Shown: piece by piece, positions 52,669 to 61,815 of the stretch | How positions within the stretch are numbered: position 1 is the first letter of the stretch | How the letters are laid out: every line of letters starts with the position of its first letter | DNA from: CAWABB01 sp963780165 | GTDB taxonomy: Bacteria; Bacteroidota; Ignavibacteria; UBA10030; UBA6906 | Assembly: GCA_963780165.1 (NCBI GenBank) | Contig: CAWABB010000001.1 | Coordinates: forward strand, 1 to 64,000 | Direction of reading: 5' to 3' | DNA length: 64,000 nt | The notes under the pieces: generated by a model | What the model saw: the letters and a program-made list of their open reading frames with translations, nothing else | Database searches by the model: none | What the model was told of the DNA's origin: nothing | Made by a program: the position numbers and the translations under genes

Positions 52669-52697
52669 TTGACTCTCGCCCCCCACTCCGCTACCTT
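52669..52697 (+). promoter_or_regulatory. Promoter of the 52757 kinase gene
   Basis: TTGACT (52669-52674), 17 nt, TACCTT (52692-52697) followed by GGG. The first 12 nt, TTGACTCTCGCC, are identical to those of the promoter at 61730 before the other kinase gene. Confidence 0.65.
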
Positions 52698-52756
52698 GGG
52701 TTCTCGCCATCTGTGAATAACGGCCCGAAATCTGATACACGAACACAAGGCTTCCA

Positions 52757-55162
52757 ATGATCGGCAAGATCATTTCCCACTATAGAATCATCGAGAAACT
52801 GGGCGAGGGGGGGATGGGTGTGGTCTACAAGGCCGAAGATACCCGCCTCAAACGGACAGTGGCTTTGAAATTCCTCCCTCAGGGACTTGAGACTCAGGAT
52901 GATGAACGGGCCCGATTCTTCCAGGAGGCCCAGGCGGCATCCGCCCTCAATCATCCTAACGTCTGCACCATCTATGATATCGCGGAGGGCGAGGCAGGGC
53001 AGTTTATCGCCATGGAGTTTGTAGACGGCGTGACCTTGCGGCAGAAAATCACAGCGGGCGGCCTCGAGCCTGGAATCGCCACCGGGTACGCAGTGCAGAT
53101 TGCCGAAGCACTCGAAGAAGCGCACAGCAAGGGGATCGTGCACCGCGACATCAAGTCCGAGAACATTATGGTCAACACGAAGAACCAGGTGAAGGTGATG
53201 GACTTCGGGCTGGCCAAGCTGAAAGGATCGCTCCGGCTCACGAAGGCGACAACCACGGTTGGCACGCTGGGCTACATGGCCCCCGAACAACTCCAGGGCG
53301 GAGACGTGGACGCACGCAGCGACATCTTCTCCTTCGGGGTCCTCGTCTACGAACTGCTCACGGGCCGGATGCCATTCCGGGGGGAACACGAAGCCGCGAT
53401 GATGTACTCGATCCTGAACGAGGATCCCGTTCCATTGACGACGGTTCGACCCGATCTCGATCCTGAATTGGAGCGAATTGTCCAGAGGGCCCTTGAAAAG
53501 GACCCGGAGGAGCGCTACCAGCGTGTCGACGACATCCGGAGGGAGCTGCTCCGCCTTCAGAAGAAGACCGGTCGGGTCACCCGGCCCGTCTCCGGCGAGA
53601 TTCCCGCGCACGCAGGTTCGAGCCCGACCAGGCCGACCCGGCCCGGCAGCGTTGAGCCCCCTTCAAAACCGGCGGCGAAGTCCGACCGGCGTTTGCTGTA
53701 CGGGGCCATCACGCTCGTCGCGCTCATGGCCCTGGTGGCTGTCTATTTCTTGTTTTTCGCCCGCGGGGAGTCGATCAGGTCGATCGCCGTTCTGCCGTTT
53801 GTCAATCAGAGCGGGAACGCCGAACTCGAATTCCTCAGCGACGGCTTCACCGAGGCGCTCATCAATCGCCTCTCGCGGCTTCCGGGAGTGACCATGATGT
53901 CGCGGAGCTCGGTATTCCGCTACAAGGGGAAGGACATTGATCCCGCGGAGGCCGGCGCGGCGCTCGGGGTGCAGGCCGTGCTGACGGGAAGGATCCTCCA
54001 GCATGAGAATCGCATTTCCGTGGCGGTCGAGCTGGTCAATGTTCGGGACCATTCGCACATCTGGGGAGACCAGTACCAGCGCAGCTCCGCGGACGTCCTT
54101 GCGTTGCAGGATGAGATCACCCAGGAGATCTCGCATCAGCTTCGTGTCACGCTGACGGGGGAGGAAGTGAAGCTCCTCGCACAAGCCCCGACCCGGAACA
54201 GCGACGCATATGAGCTGTACCTGAAGGGGAGGTTCCACTGGAACAAACGTTCGCGGGAGGGGTTTGAGTCCGCGATTTCTTACTTCCACCAGGCTATCGA
54301 GAAAGACCCCGGCTTCGCGCTTGCATATGTCGGGCTGGCCGAATGCTACAGCGTCATGTCCGTCTATTTCATGCTTCCGCCATCCGAAGCGAGCGCACAG
54401 GCGCGCACTGCCGTGAAGAAGGCGCTCGACCTCGACCCGGCGCTCCCGGAAGCCCTGGTCATCATGGCGGTACTGTCATCGGAATACGACTGGGAGTGGG
54501 AGAGAGGATTGGAGTCCTACAAGCGCGCGCTCGAGCTGAACCCAAACTACGCGACTGCCCACCAGTGGTACGGTGAGACGCTTGCCGCAATGGGACGGGT
54601 CGACGAATCGATCGCCGAGCTGCGCAAAGCGCAGGAGCTCGACCCTCTCTCCCCCATCATCGCGACCTCTCTGGGGACCGCCTACGCGTGGGTTTCGCGG
54701 TACGACGAGGCAAGGAAGCAACTTGCAAAGGCGCTCGAATTGGATCCGACATTCCCGAGGGCATTGTGGACCAGGGGGATCGTCCAGTTTGTTGACGGGG
54801 ACACAGCGGCGGCCATCAAGGAAATGAGGGGTCTCCTCGGTTCAACGACCGAAAACGACGATGCGCGCGCGACCCTGGCGTTCATGCTCGGACGATCCGG
54901 GAACATGCAGGAGGCGGCTTCATTGACGCGCGGGCTCCACCAGGAGGCTGAGCGCCGGTATGTCTCGCCGTACCTCTTTGCGGTCTGCTATGCCGGGATG
55001 GGGAACAACGACGAGTCGTTCCGGTGGCTCGAGAAAGGATTTGAAGAGCGCTCGTCAGGAATCGTCTACATGAGGGGAGATCCACTCCTGGCTCCTCTGC
55101 ATCGGGACCCAAGGTTCAACAAGATCCTCGTCAGGATGGGGCTCGCGCCGACGGTCGGGTAG
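52757..55162 (+). CDS. Membrane Ser/Thr protein kinase with TolB-like and TPR domains
   Basis: An 801-aa protein. The kinase domain (~8-270) has the glycine loop LGEGGMGVV, Lys38 in VALKF, catalytic Asp131 in HRDIKSEN, Asp149 of DFG and APE in YMAPEQ. A Pro-rich linker and one membrane helix (AITLVALMALVAVYFLFF, ~313-335) follow. The outside part is a TolB-N/FlgO-like domain (IAVLPFVNQSGNAELEFLSD, GVQAVLTGRILQHENRISVA) and about seven TPR units (AISYFHQAIEKDPGFALAYV). It is probably a transmembrane receptor kinase sensing an envelope signal. It is monocistronic with its own promoter, and a close paralogue starts at 61816. Confidence 0.93.
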   Translation: MIGKIISHYRIIEKLGEGGMGVVYKAEDTRLKRTVALKFLPQGLETQDDERARFFQEAQAASALNHPNVCTIYDIAEGEAGQFIAMEFVDGVTLRQKITAGGLEPGIATGYAVQIAEALEEAHSKGIVHRDIKSENIMVNTKNQVKVMDFGLAKLKGSLRLTKATTTVGTLGYMAPEQLQGGDVDARSDIFSFGVLVYELLTGRMPFRGEHEAAMMYSILNEDPVPLTTVRPDLDPELERIVQRALEKDPEERYQRVDDIRRELLRLQKKTGRVTRPVSGEIPAHAGSSPTRPTRPGSVEPPSKPAAKSDRRLLYGAITLVALMALVAVYFLFFARGESIRSIAVLPFVNQSGNAELEFLSDGFTEALINRLSRLPGVTMMSRSSVFRYKGKDIDPAEAGAALGVQAVLTGRILQHENRISVAVELVNVRDHSHIWGDQYQRSSADVLALQDEITQEISHQLRVTLTGEEVKLLAQAPTRNSDAYELYLKGRFHWNKRSREGFESAISYFHQAIEKDPGFALAYVGLAECYSVMSVYFMLPPSEASAQARTAVKKALDLDPALPEALVIMAVLSSEYDWEWERGLESYKRALELNPNYATAHQWYGETLAAMGRVDESIAELRKAQELDPLSPIIATSLGTAYAWVSRYDEARKQLAKALELDPTFPRALWTRGIVQFVDGDTAAAIKEMRGLLGSTTENDDARATLAFMLGRSGNMQEAASLTRGLHQEAERRYVSPYLFAVCYAGMGNNDESFRWLEKGFEERSSGIVYMRGDPLLAPLHRDPRFNKILVRMGLAPTVG

Positions 55163-55194
55163 CGAATCGCTACGGCGCAAACAGTCAGGGGTGA

Positions 55195-55863
55195 TCAGCC
55201 TGCCCGCAGGCGATCTGAACGCGTAAGATGATCCGGCAGATGGTGAAGTGATTCAAGAACGATGTCTGCAGCCTGCAGCGCCTCGGGAGCAGGCATGAAG
55301 GCTGGATTGGGGACTGCCACGACGTACGCCCCTGCGGCTTTCCCCGCGAGGATGCCGCTCCCCGAATCCTCCACGACAACCGCCCTGGAAGGCTGCATAT
55401 TGAGCCGCAGGAGAACTTTCAGGTACGAATCCGGCGCCGGCTTTCCGCGCGGCACGCTATCGCTCGAAAGCGTTTCGCGAAACATCGTCTCCCACCCGTT
55501 CGCCTCCAGCGCGGCATCGATCAGGACGGGAGGCGATCCCGACGCGAGCCCCAGGGGCACGCTGGCCGCACAGAATGCGACTGCTTCGCGCGCACCCGGC
55601 ATGAGCCGGACACCGCCGGTCCGGTAGGCACTGACCATTCCATCCAGAACTTCATTCTTGTAGGCTTCGGGGCTGAGCCTCCCCCCCAGCCTCGCCACCC
55701 CGTCATCAATCCACGCCAGGGTATTCTTGCCCATCAAGGCCTTCTGGTATTCTTCTCTCCATGCCAGACCAAAGCGCGCAAAGATCTCCGCCCGCACGCG
55801 AAACCACACCGGCTCGCTGTCGACGAGGAGCCCGTCGAGATCAAATACCACCGCGTCGATCAT
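55195..55863 (-). CDS. HAD-family sugar-phosphatase/phosphoglucomutase-like hydrolase
   Basis: A 222-aa HAD protein. Motif I is VVFDLDGLLVDSE, motif II is LGLASGSPP, and motif III/IV is RGKPAPDSYL with VVEDSGSGILAGKAAGA. The alpha-helical cap is of the C1 beta-phosphoglucomutase or 2-deoxyglucose-6-phosphatase type. It is the last gene of the pentose operon. Its ATG overlaps the epimerase stop (ATGA), so it probably acts on a sugar phosphate of that pathway, for instance to relieve accumulation. Confidence 0.92.
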   Translation of the reverse strand: MIDAVVFDLDGLLVDSEPVWFRVRAEIFARFGLAWREEYQKALMGKNTLAWIDDGVARLGGRLSPEAYKNEVLDGMVSAYRTGGVRLMPGAREAVAFCAASVPLGLASGSPPVLIDAALEANGWETMFRETLSSDSVPRGKPAPDSYLKVLLRLNMQPSRAVVVEDSGSGILAGKAAGAYVVAVPNPAFMPAPEALQAADIVLESLHHLPDHLTRSDRLRAG

Positions 55864-56558
55864 GTCCGTTTCTGCCCGTAGTACGCCGAGGGCCCGTGTT
55901 TGCGGGAGAAATGCTTCTCACGAAGGGACTTCCCGATCGGGCGTACGGAAGGGTTGACGGCGATGCTGACGCTCGCCATCTGCGCCACTCGCTCCAGCAC
56001 AATTGCGTTCTCCACAGCCTCTTCGAGGCTCGCCCCCCAGGTGAACGGCCCGTGGCCGCGAATCAGCACCGCAGGCACGCGCATCGGATCGATCTTCCGG
56101 AAGCGTTCCACGATCACCTTCCCTGTGTTGCGCTCGTACTCCTCCCTGATTTCACCCTCTCTCATCGACCGGGTCACGGGGACCGCCCCGTCGAAACAGT
56201 CAGCGTGAGCTGTCCCGATAGCCGGTATTTCCCTGCCCGCCTGTGCCCACGCCGTCGCGTAGAGGCTGTGCGTATGGACGACGGCCTTGATCGCCGGAAA
56301 CGCCCGATACAGTTCGCGATGCGTCGGCGTATCAGAACTCGGCCGAAGTTCACCCTCAAGCGTCCTTCCGTCGGCGAGCGATACCGGCACCATCGCATCA
56401 GCGGTCATGGCACCATAGGCCACTCCGGACGGCTTGATCACAAGCACGTCCGCGTCACGGTCAACCGCGCTGACGTTTCCCCAGGTGAGGAGAACGAGCC
56501 CCTCCCTGACGATCCGGAGGTTGGCCTCGCACACCTGCCGTTTGAGTTCTTCAAGCAT
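55860..56558 (-). CDS. araD: L-ribulose-5-phosphate 4-epimerase
   Basis: A 232-aa class II aldolase-fold enzyme that converts L-ribulose 5-phosphate to D-xylulose 5-phosphate. WGNVSAVDRD is the substrate-phosphate loop, and KPSGVAY and SSDTPTHRELYRAFP are the family motifs. VVHTHSLYATAWA carries the zinc HTH pair, and ALLIRGHGPFTWG-type VLIRGHGPFTWG supplies the third histidine. Length and motifs match AraD. It overlaps the ribulokinase gene by 8 nt and the HAD gene by 4 nt. Confidence 0.93.
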   Translation of the reverse strand: MLEELKRQVCEANLRIVREGLVLLTWGNVSAVDRDADVLVIKPSGVAYGAMTADAMVPVSLADGRTLEGELRPSSDTPTHRELYRAFPAIKAVVHTHSLYATAWAQAGREIPAIGTAHADCFDGAVPVTRSMREGEIREEYERNTGKVIVERFRKIDPMRVPAVLIRGHGPFTWGASLEEAVENAIVLERVAQMASVSIAVNPSVRPIGKSLREKHFSRKHGPSAYYGQKRT

Positions 56559-58275
56559 GCTTCACCTGCCGGGAGCGATGGATGGGCTTCCGAATTCTCG
56601 CGCGCTCGCGGATGTCGATGAGGGCCTTCATCACATCAAACAGATTGCCGGTCCACGATGGCGTGCCGAATGCATCATGGAGCTTCCTGTAGAGCGTGTA
56701 GAGCTCGCGATACACGGCATGCGCCTCAGGATCGGGAGTGAATACCCGCTCCCGGATCCCGGCCATCTTTTGTTGCGCCTGTTCGAGTCGATCGTACCCT
56801 CCAGCCTTCGTACCGGCCACAACCGCACCGGCCATCGCTGCGCCCAGGGCGCAGGTCTGAGCCGAGCGGCTGACGACCATCGGGCGTCCTGTCACGTCCG
56901 CATAGATCTGCATCACCAGAGCGTTCTTCTCCGCGATCCCGCCGCAGTTGACGATGCGATCGATGTCCGAACCGTATTCCTCAAGCCGACCGATGATCGT
57001 CAACGCCCCGAAGGCAGTGGCCTCGATGAGTGCGCGGTAGATCTCCGCCGGCGTCGTGTACAGCGTCTGGCCCATCAGCAGGCCCGTGAGCCTCTGGTCC
57101 ACCAGCACCGTTCTGTTTCCATTGTTCCAGTCGAGGGCGAGCAGCCCCGACTCGCCCGGCGCGAGCCGCGCGGCATCACGCGCAAGCGCGGCGTGCGTCC
57201 CTTTCCCATTTCCCGGCCGGACGTATTCGACGAACCAGTTGAAGATGTCCCCCACGGCGGACTGACCGGCCTCGAGACCGAAGTATCCGGGCAGGATGCT
57301 CCCATCCACGATGCCGCAGAGCCCGGGTATGTCTGCGACCTGCCGGTCGTTCCTGGCAATGGCCATATCGCACGTGCTCGTTCCGATGATCTTGACGAGC
57401 GTTCCTTCCGTGATGCCTGCGCCGACGGCCCCGAGATGAGCATCAAACGCGCCGGCCGCAATCGGAATGCCCGGTTTCAGCCCGGTTCGCTTCGCCCACT
57501 CCGCGGTCAACCCTCCTACTGAGCGATCCACGGTCAGCGTCGACGATTTGAGCCGGCGGCGGAGCCCCGCAAGATTCGGATCGAGGCGAGACAGGAACTC
57601 TTCGTCGGGATACCCGCCCCAGGCCGGATTGTTCATCGCCTTGTGGCCCGCCGCGCATGTCCCCACGGCGATCCGATCCGCCGCCTCAGTTCCGCTCATC
57701 ACCGCCGGAATCCAGTCGGCGATCTCCACCCAGAGGTGCGCAGCATGAAAGACGTCGGGGTCAACGCGCAGGCAGTGGAGAATCTTGCTGAAGAACCATT
57801 CGCTGGAGTACGTCCCCCCGCATTTTGCGAGGTACTGGGGTCTGATCTCCCTCGCCAGGGCGCTGATCTCTGCGGCTTCCCTGACGCCCGTGTGGTCTTT
57901 CCAGAGCCACGCCATCGCGTTCGGGTTTAATGCAAACGTGCGTTGAAACGCGAGAGGAACGCCGTCGCGGTCCACGGGAAGCGGCGTGCTCCCTGTCGTG
58001 TCCACTCCAATCCCGATCACGCGCTCCCTGCGAAAGCCCCGGACGGCTTTCTGCGCCCGGGCAAGGGCGAGACGGAGGGTCTTCTCAGCCCCTTCCAGGT
58101 AGTCCGCCGGGTGCTGCCGGGCAAGGTTCGGATCGGCGGAGAGGATGACACCGTCTTTCCCATGGGTGTACTGCCAGACGGCCGTTCCGACCTCTCTGCC
58201 ATCCGACACGTCCACCACGAGAGCCCGCACGGAGCTCGTCCCAAAGTCCAGTCCGATCGAGTACGATCGTGCCAC
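56551..58275 (-). CDS. araB: Ribulokinase
   Basis: A 574-aa FGGY-family kinase that phosphorylates L-ribulose to L-ribulose 5-phosphate. YSIGLDFGTSSVRALVVDVS is the N-terminal phosphate-binding motif. VIGIGVDTTGSTPLPVDRDG and LNPNAMAWLWKDHTG are ribulokinase-typical, and GTSTCDMAI and NCGGIAEKNALVMQIYADVT complete the ATP site. The length matches AraB. The GTG start at 58275 follows GAGGA. It overlaps araD, and the symporter gene lies 96 nt upstream in the same operon. Confidence 0.95.
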   Translation of the reverse strand: MARSYSIGLDFGTSSVRALVVDVSDGREVGTAVWQYTHGKDGVILSADPNLARQHPADYLEGAEKTLRLALARAQKAVRGFRRERVIGIGVDTTGSTPLPVDRDGVPLAFQRTFALNPNAMAWLWKDHTGVREAAEISALAREIRPQYLAKCGGTYSSEWFFSKILHCLRVDPDVFHAAHLWVEIADWIPAVMSGTEAADRIAVGTCAAGHKAMNNPAWGGYPDEEFLSRLDPNLAGLRRRLKSSTLTVDRSVGGLTAEWAKRTGLKPGIPIAAGAFDAHLGAVGAGITEGTLVKIIGTSTCDMAIARNDRQVADIPGLCGIVDGSILPGYFGLEAGQSAVGDIFNWFVEYVRPGNGKGTHAALARDAARLAPGESGLLALDWNNGNRTVLVDQRLTGLLMGQTLYTTPAEIYRALIEATAFGALTIIGRLEEYGSDIDRIVNCGGIAEKNALVMQIYADVTGRPMVVSRSAQTCALGAAMAGAVVAGTKAGGYDRLEQAQQKMAGIRERVFTPDPEAHAVYRELYTLYRKLHDAFGTPSWTGNLFDVMKALIDIRERARIRKPIHRSRQVKHA

Positions 58276-58371
58276 CGCGTCCTCGTTGGTTATCGTGGAA
58301 GATCACACCTGCACATCCGATTCGCCCAGTCCATCGCTCCGGGTCCAGCCCACCCGGAGAGCCTGTGACAT

Positions 58372-60135
58372 CTATCCGGTGAAGTAGAGATAAGCCATCA
58401 GGATCAGCGCCAGAACAATCGTCGAGTTTATCACATCCCACCTGTTCCAGCTCAGCCGCGACTCTCTCCTGTGGTCTTCCGTCAGCGTCGAGAAGGTCAG
58501 GTTCCTGATTTGATCCTCAGAAGGCTTTTCAGACAGGTAGCTGGCAACGAACATGACCACGATGGAAACGACGGTGATCAGGAGGCTGTAGTACTGGAAA
58601 TAGATGTTGTTGACGATCCAGAAGAACGATCCTTCGGCATAGCCGTGTTCGAACCCTTCGAGCTTGAGCGCCACCGGGGTGTCCACGAGCAGCCGAAACA
58701 CTCCGAGCAGAAAGCCGACGGTCAGCGCCCAGAGGCACCCTTTGGCATTCAGGCGCTTCACGAAGACTCCAAAAAAGAAGACCACAAAAATTGGAGGGGC
58801 GAGATATCCCTGAACGCCCTGCAGATAGTCGTACAGCCCGCGTCCCCCCCGGATGACGGGGATCCACATCAAGCCGATTAGGACGAGCACCGTGGTGGCC
58901 ACGCGGCCGATCCAGACGAGTTGATGTTGCGTGGCGTGCGGCCGGAACTTGCCGTAGAAGTCGATGGTGAAGAGCGTGGAGCACGCGTTGAACGCCCCGG
59001 CCAGCGAGCTCATAAGGGCGGCCAGGAGGCCCGAGACCACCAGGCCGCGGAGCCCTGTGGGCATGATGTGCTGAACCATCAGGGCGAATGAGGCCTGGGC
59101 ATGGTCGTGAATAGGTTGTCCGCTTGCATCAAGCATCGCAGCAAATTCGGGAACCTTGCCGGTCTTCGCGAGAGCCAGCCAGATCATGCCGGGGATGATG
59201 AAGATGAAGACCGGCAGGAGCTTCAGGAACGCCGCGAATATCGACCCTCGTCGTGCCTCGCGTTCGTTGGGCGCACCGAGTGCCCGCTGGACTATATACT
59301 GATCCGTCGTCCAGTACCAGAGCCCGATGATCGGAGCACACAGCAACATGCCCAGCCAGGGGTAGTTGCCGTTGAAGTACCAGGCGATTCTGCTTGGCTC
59401 CATCACGGGAGACCACGTCCCTTCCATCCCTGCCGGGATGATCGGCTTCCACAGGTTGAACATGTCAGGATCGAGTGCCGCGCGGAACGCGTCCCACCCC
59501 CCCAGCTTCGCGAGCCCGAACACCGTCAGGAGCAGCGACCCCGCGATAAGGATGAAGGTCTGCACCGCTTCAGTGTACGCAACCGCCCGCATCCCGCCAA
59601 GGACGGTATACAGTCCGGTCAGGACGACGACCAGCACCGATCCGATCCAGAAACTGTCGAACGTAAGCCCGCCGATCTGCATCTGCAACTCGGGCAGGAG
59701 AGTACTGAAGACAACGCCGCCGGCGAAGATCCCGACCGCGATTTTCGTCAGCACATACGCAACGAGGGAGATCAGCGAGAGGACCCAGCGGGCTGTCGGA
59801 GAGAACCTCCGTTCCAGGAACTCGGGCATCGTGAAGACCTTGGCGCGGAGGTAGAACGGGACCATGACCCAGCCCAGCACCAGCAGACACCAGGCGTGCA
59901 GTTCGTAGTGGGCCATGGCGACACCGCTTGTGGCGCCCGACCCGGAGAGCCCGACGAGGTGTTCAGACCCGATGTTCGACGCAAAGATCGACGCCCCGAT
60001 GATCCACCACCCGAGGTTCCGTCCCGCGAGAAAATAGTCGTCGGCGGTGTCTTTCCCCTGCCTGATGACCCACCACGCCAGCCCCAGCAGACCCGAGAAG
60101 TAGAGAGCAATGACCAGCCAGTCCAAGGTAGTCAT
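58372..60135 (-). CDS. Sodium:sugar symporter (SSS family)
   Basis: A 587-aa membrane protein with about 14 predicted helices. The SSS signature is clear: DDYFLAGRNLGWWIIGASIF with SNIGSEHLVGLSGSG, GLYTVLGGMRAVAYTEAVQT, WYWTTDQYIVQRALGA and LLAALMSSLAGAFNACSTLF. These match SGLT-like sugar carriers. Its position between the isomerase and ribulokinase genes implies uptake of L-arabinose or a related pentose or deoxy-sugar, driven by sodium. Confidence 0.93.
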   Translation of the reverse strand: MTTLDWLVIALYFSGLLGLAWWVIRQGKDTADDYFLAGRNLGWWIIGASIFASNIGSEHLVGLSGSGATSGVAMAHYELHAWCLLVLGWVMVPFYLRAKVFTMPEFLERRFSPTARWVLSLISLVAYVLTKIAVGIFAGGVVFSTLLPELQMQIGGLTFDSFWIGSVLVVVLTGLYTVLGGMRAVAYTEAVQTFILIAGSLLLTVFGLAKLGGWDAFRAALDPDMFNLWKPIIPAGMEGTWSPVMEPSRIAWYFNGNYPWLGMLLCAPIIGLWYWTTDQYIVQRALGAPNEREARRGSIFAAFLKLLPVFIFIIPGMIWLALAKTGKVPEFAAMLDASGQPIHDHAQASFALMVQHIMPTGLRGLVVSGLLAALMSSLAGAFNACSTLFTIDFYGKFRPHATQHQLVWIGRVATTVLVLIGLMWIPVIRGGRGLYDYLQGVQGYLAPPIFVVFFFGVFVKRLNAKGCLWALTVGFLLGVFRLLVDTPVALKLEGFEHGYAEGSFFWIVNNIYFQYYSLLITVVSIVVMFVASYLSEKPSEDQIRNLTFSTLTEDHRRESRLSWNRWDVINSTIVLALILMAYLYFTG

Positions 60136-60156
60136 GAGGCATGTTCCTTCTGTCGG

Positions 60157-61566
60157 TTAGCGGTGATAGTAGACATCCCACTGCAGATACGTTTTCAGCG
60201 CATCCTCGATGGCGTCCGCAACGGGAGCGCGGGTAGCAGCGACGTGATGTTCCAAACCGTTCGTGCAGATATGTTTCAGGAGATCCTGGAATCGCGGGAT
60301 CTTGATGACGCCGTAGCCGCCGAACGATTCGACTTTGTCCTTCGTGAACTCCCCTTCCCCCACGTAGGACGTGATGCGTCCGTTGAGATCATCCGTCGAC
60401 ACGCGACAGTACGTCAATGCGCCCGGTGCAATCGTACCGACAATGGTTCCGAAGGTGTTGTCCTTCCCCACCGTGCCGGCGATGATTTCCTGGTAGTCCA
60501 TCTTCTGCTTGCTGAAGAAGGATTTGGGGAGGTTCGAGCAGTGGAACACGACGCCCTTGTCGGGATCCGTCCCGTAGTTATTGTTCCAGTCGAGCAGGGC
60601 CGCGGGCTTGTTGGAGGCCGATTGGAGGATATACATTCCGACCACCCCGGCGATGTCCGTCTCGCATGCGCTGGGCATCAGCGACTCGGACATCATGCTC
60701 ATGAGCGTGCAGGGAACCACGCCGAAAAATTCCTGCAGTGCGGTCCAACACTGGATGGAGGTAGCGGAGAGATGCTTTGCCTGCACCCACTGGTCGATCG
60801 CGACCCCCAGCTTCGCCATCTTGATCTGGCTTGCTGTCGGCACGCCCTTCACCGCCGTGTACGATGTGATCGCGTCGATCTTCTCCGTGACGAGCTTGTC
60901 GTTGTCGCCCATTTTCGCAACGCGGCCGAGTATTTCCGACAGGTCGAGTGTCTCGACGGAGATGCCCGAACGCTCGAGCAGTTTTTCGCTGTAGCGGACC
61001 GTGTTGAACGCCGTCGGGCGTGCGCCGAGGGCGCCCAGACGCACGTTCTTCAGGTTCCGGACGATCCTGCACGTTGCCGCGAACCGTTGGAGGTCGCTCC
61101 GGAACTGTACCGTCTTGGGGCTCATGGTGTGCAATGACGTCAGCGAGTAGCGGATTCCGTACTGCCTCAGGTTGTTGCACGCCGACATTTTGCCGCAAAA
61201 GCTGTCGCGCCGGAACTTGATTGTCATCTTGTCCTTCTCATCGTCAAAGGCATGCACGAGGACCGGGACATTGAGTCCAGACAGGCGCAGCGTATCGGCG
61301 ACAGCGCGCTCGTCGCCAAAGTTCGGCAGCGTGACAAGCACGCCATCGATCGTATCGCGGTTGGCCCGGAAGAGATCGGCGCACTTCCGTGCATCGTCGT
61401 AGCTTTCGACGGCCCCGAATTTCGTTGCATCCGGGTCGAGCATGACCGCTTCAATCCCTTCCTGTTTCAGGGCGGCGAGGATCTCCTTGCGGCCGGTCTC
61501 GCAGAGATGGGCGGGGAAGAATCCCCTGTTTCCGACGATGACTCCAAGGGTGGTGGTCTGTTTCAT
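60157..61566 (-). CDS. L-fucose/L-arabinose isomerase-family protein
   Basis: A 469-aa protein of the FucI/AraA-like sugar isomerase fold. It begins LGVIVGNRGFFPAHLCETGR and has VLVTLPNFGDERAVADTLRL, KMSACNNLRQYGIRYSLTSL, TSIQCWTALQEFFGVVPCTL and ETDIAGVVGMYILQSASNKP, the family pattern with the metal-binding acids. It is not a classical AraA. As the only isomerase with araB and araD, it probably converts L-arabinose to L-ribulose. Two adjacent ATGs at 61569 and 61566 are possible, and GGAG is best spaced for 61566. The gene lies 21 nt ahead of the symporter gene. Confidence 0.88.
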   Translation of the reverse strand: MKQTTTLGVIVGNRGFFPAHLCETGRKEILAALKQEGIEAVMLDPDATKFGAVESYDDARKCADLFRANRDTIDGVLVTLPNFGDERAVADTLRLSGLNVPVLVHAFDDEKDKMTIKFRRDSFCGKMSACNNLRQYGIRYSLTSLHTMSPKTVQFRSDLQRFAATCRIVRNLKNVRLGALGARPTAFNTVRYSEKLLERSGISVETLDLSEILGRVAKMGDNDKLVTEKIDAITSYTAVKGVPTASQIKMAKLGVAIDQWVQAKHLSATSIQCWTALQEFFGVVPCTLMSMMSESLMPSACETDIAGVVGMYILQSASNKPAALLDWNNNYGTDPDKGVVFHCSNLPKSFFSKQKMDYQEIIAGTVGKDNTFGTIVGTIAPGALTYCRVSTDDLNGRITSYVGEGEFTKDKVESFGGYGVIKIPRFQDLLKHICTNGLEHHVAATRAPVADAIEDALKTYLQWDVYYHR

Positions 61567-61584
61567 CATGTTCTCCACAAAGCG

Positions 61585-61610
61585 CCCGGGTAGCGCACAG
61601 GCTACCCGGG
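61585..61610 (-). repeat. Perfect 10-bp inverted repeat before the isomerase gene
   Basis: CCCGGGTAGC, 6 nt, GCTACCCGGG lies about 10 nt upstream of the isomerase ribosome binding site. It can act as a 26-bp operator or as an mRNA hairpin near the start codon. There is no T-tract on the minus strand, so it is not a simple terminator. Confidence 0.6.
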
Positions 61611-61729
61611 TCCTCAACGAGGACCGGCTTTGACATTGTGAGTGAGGTTCTGTATGGCGGGTTCAACTCCTGGAACACACTTTAGTGAATTTTCTCCAGA
61701 AAGACACCTGTCGGGCCCCATTTTCTCAA

Positions 61730-61758
61730 TTGACTCTCGCCGTCCTCCCACCTACCTT
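61730..61758 (+). promoter_or_regulatory. Promoter of the 61816 kinase gene
   Basis: TTGACT (61730-61735), 17 nt, TACCTT (61753-61758) followed by AGG. It shares TTGACTCTCGCC with the promoter at 52669. Confidence 0.65.
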
Positions 61759-61815
61759 AGGACGATATTGCTGGTTTTTTCTGGCGTTGAGATCCTGCAC
61801 ACCAGTGGAGATTCC

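Noticed and set aside
59101..61137. 678-codon open frame on the plus strand
   Set aside because: It is antisense to the symporter and isomerase genes. Its product is Arg/His/Asp-rich without any domain, as expected from the complement of GC-rich coding DNA.
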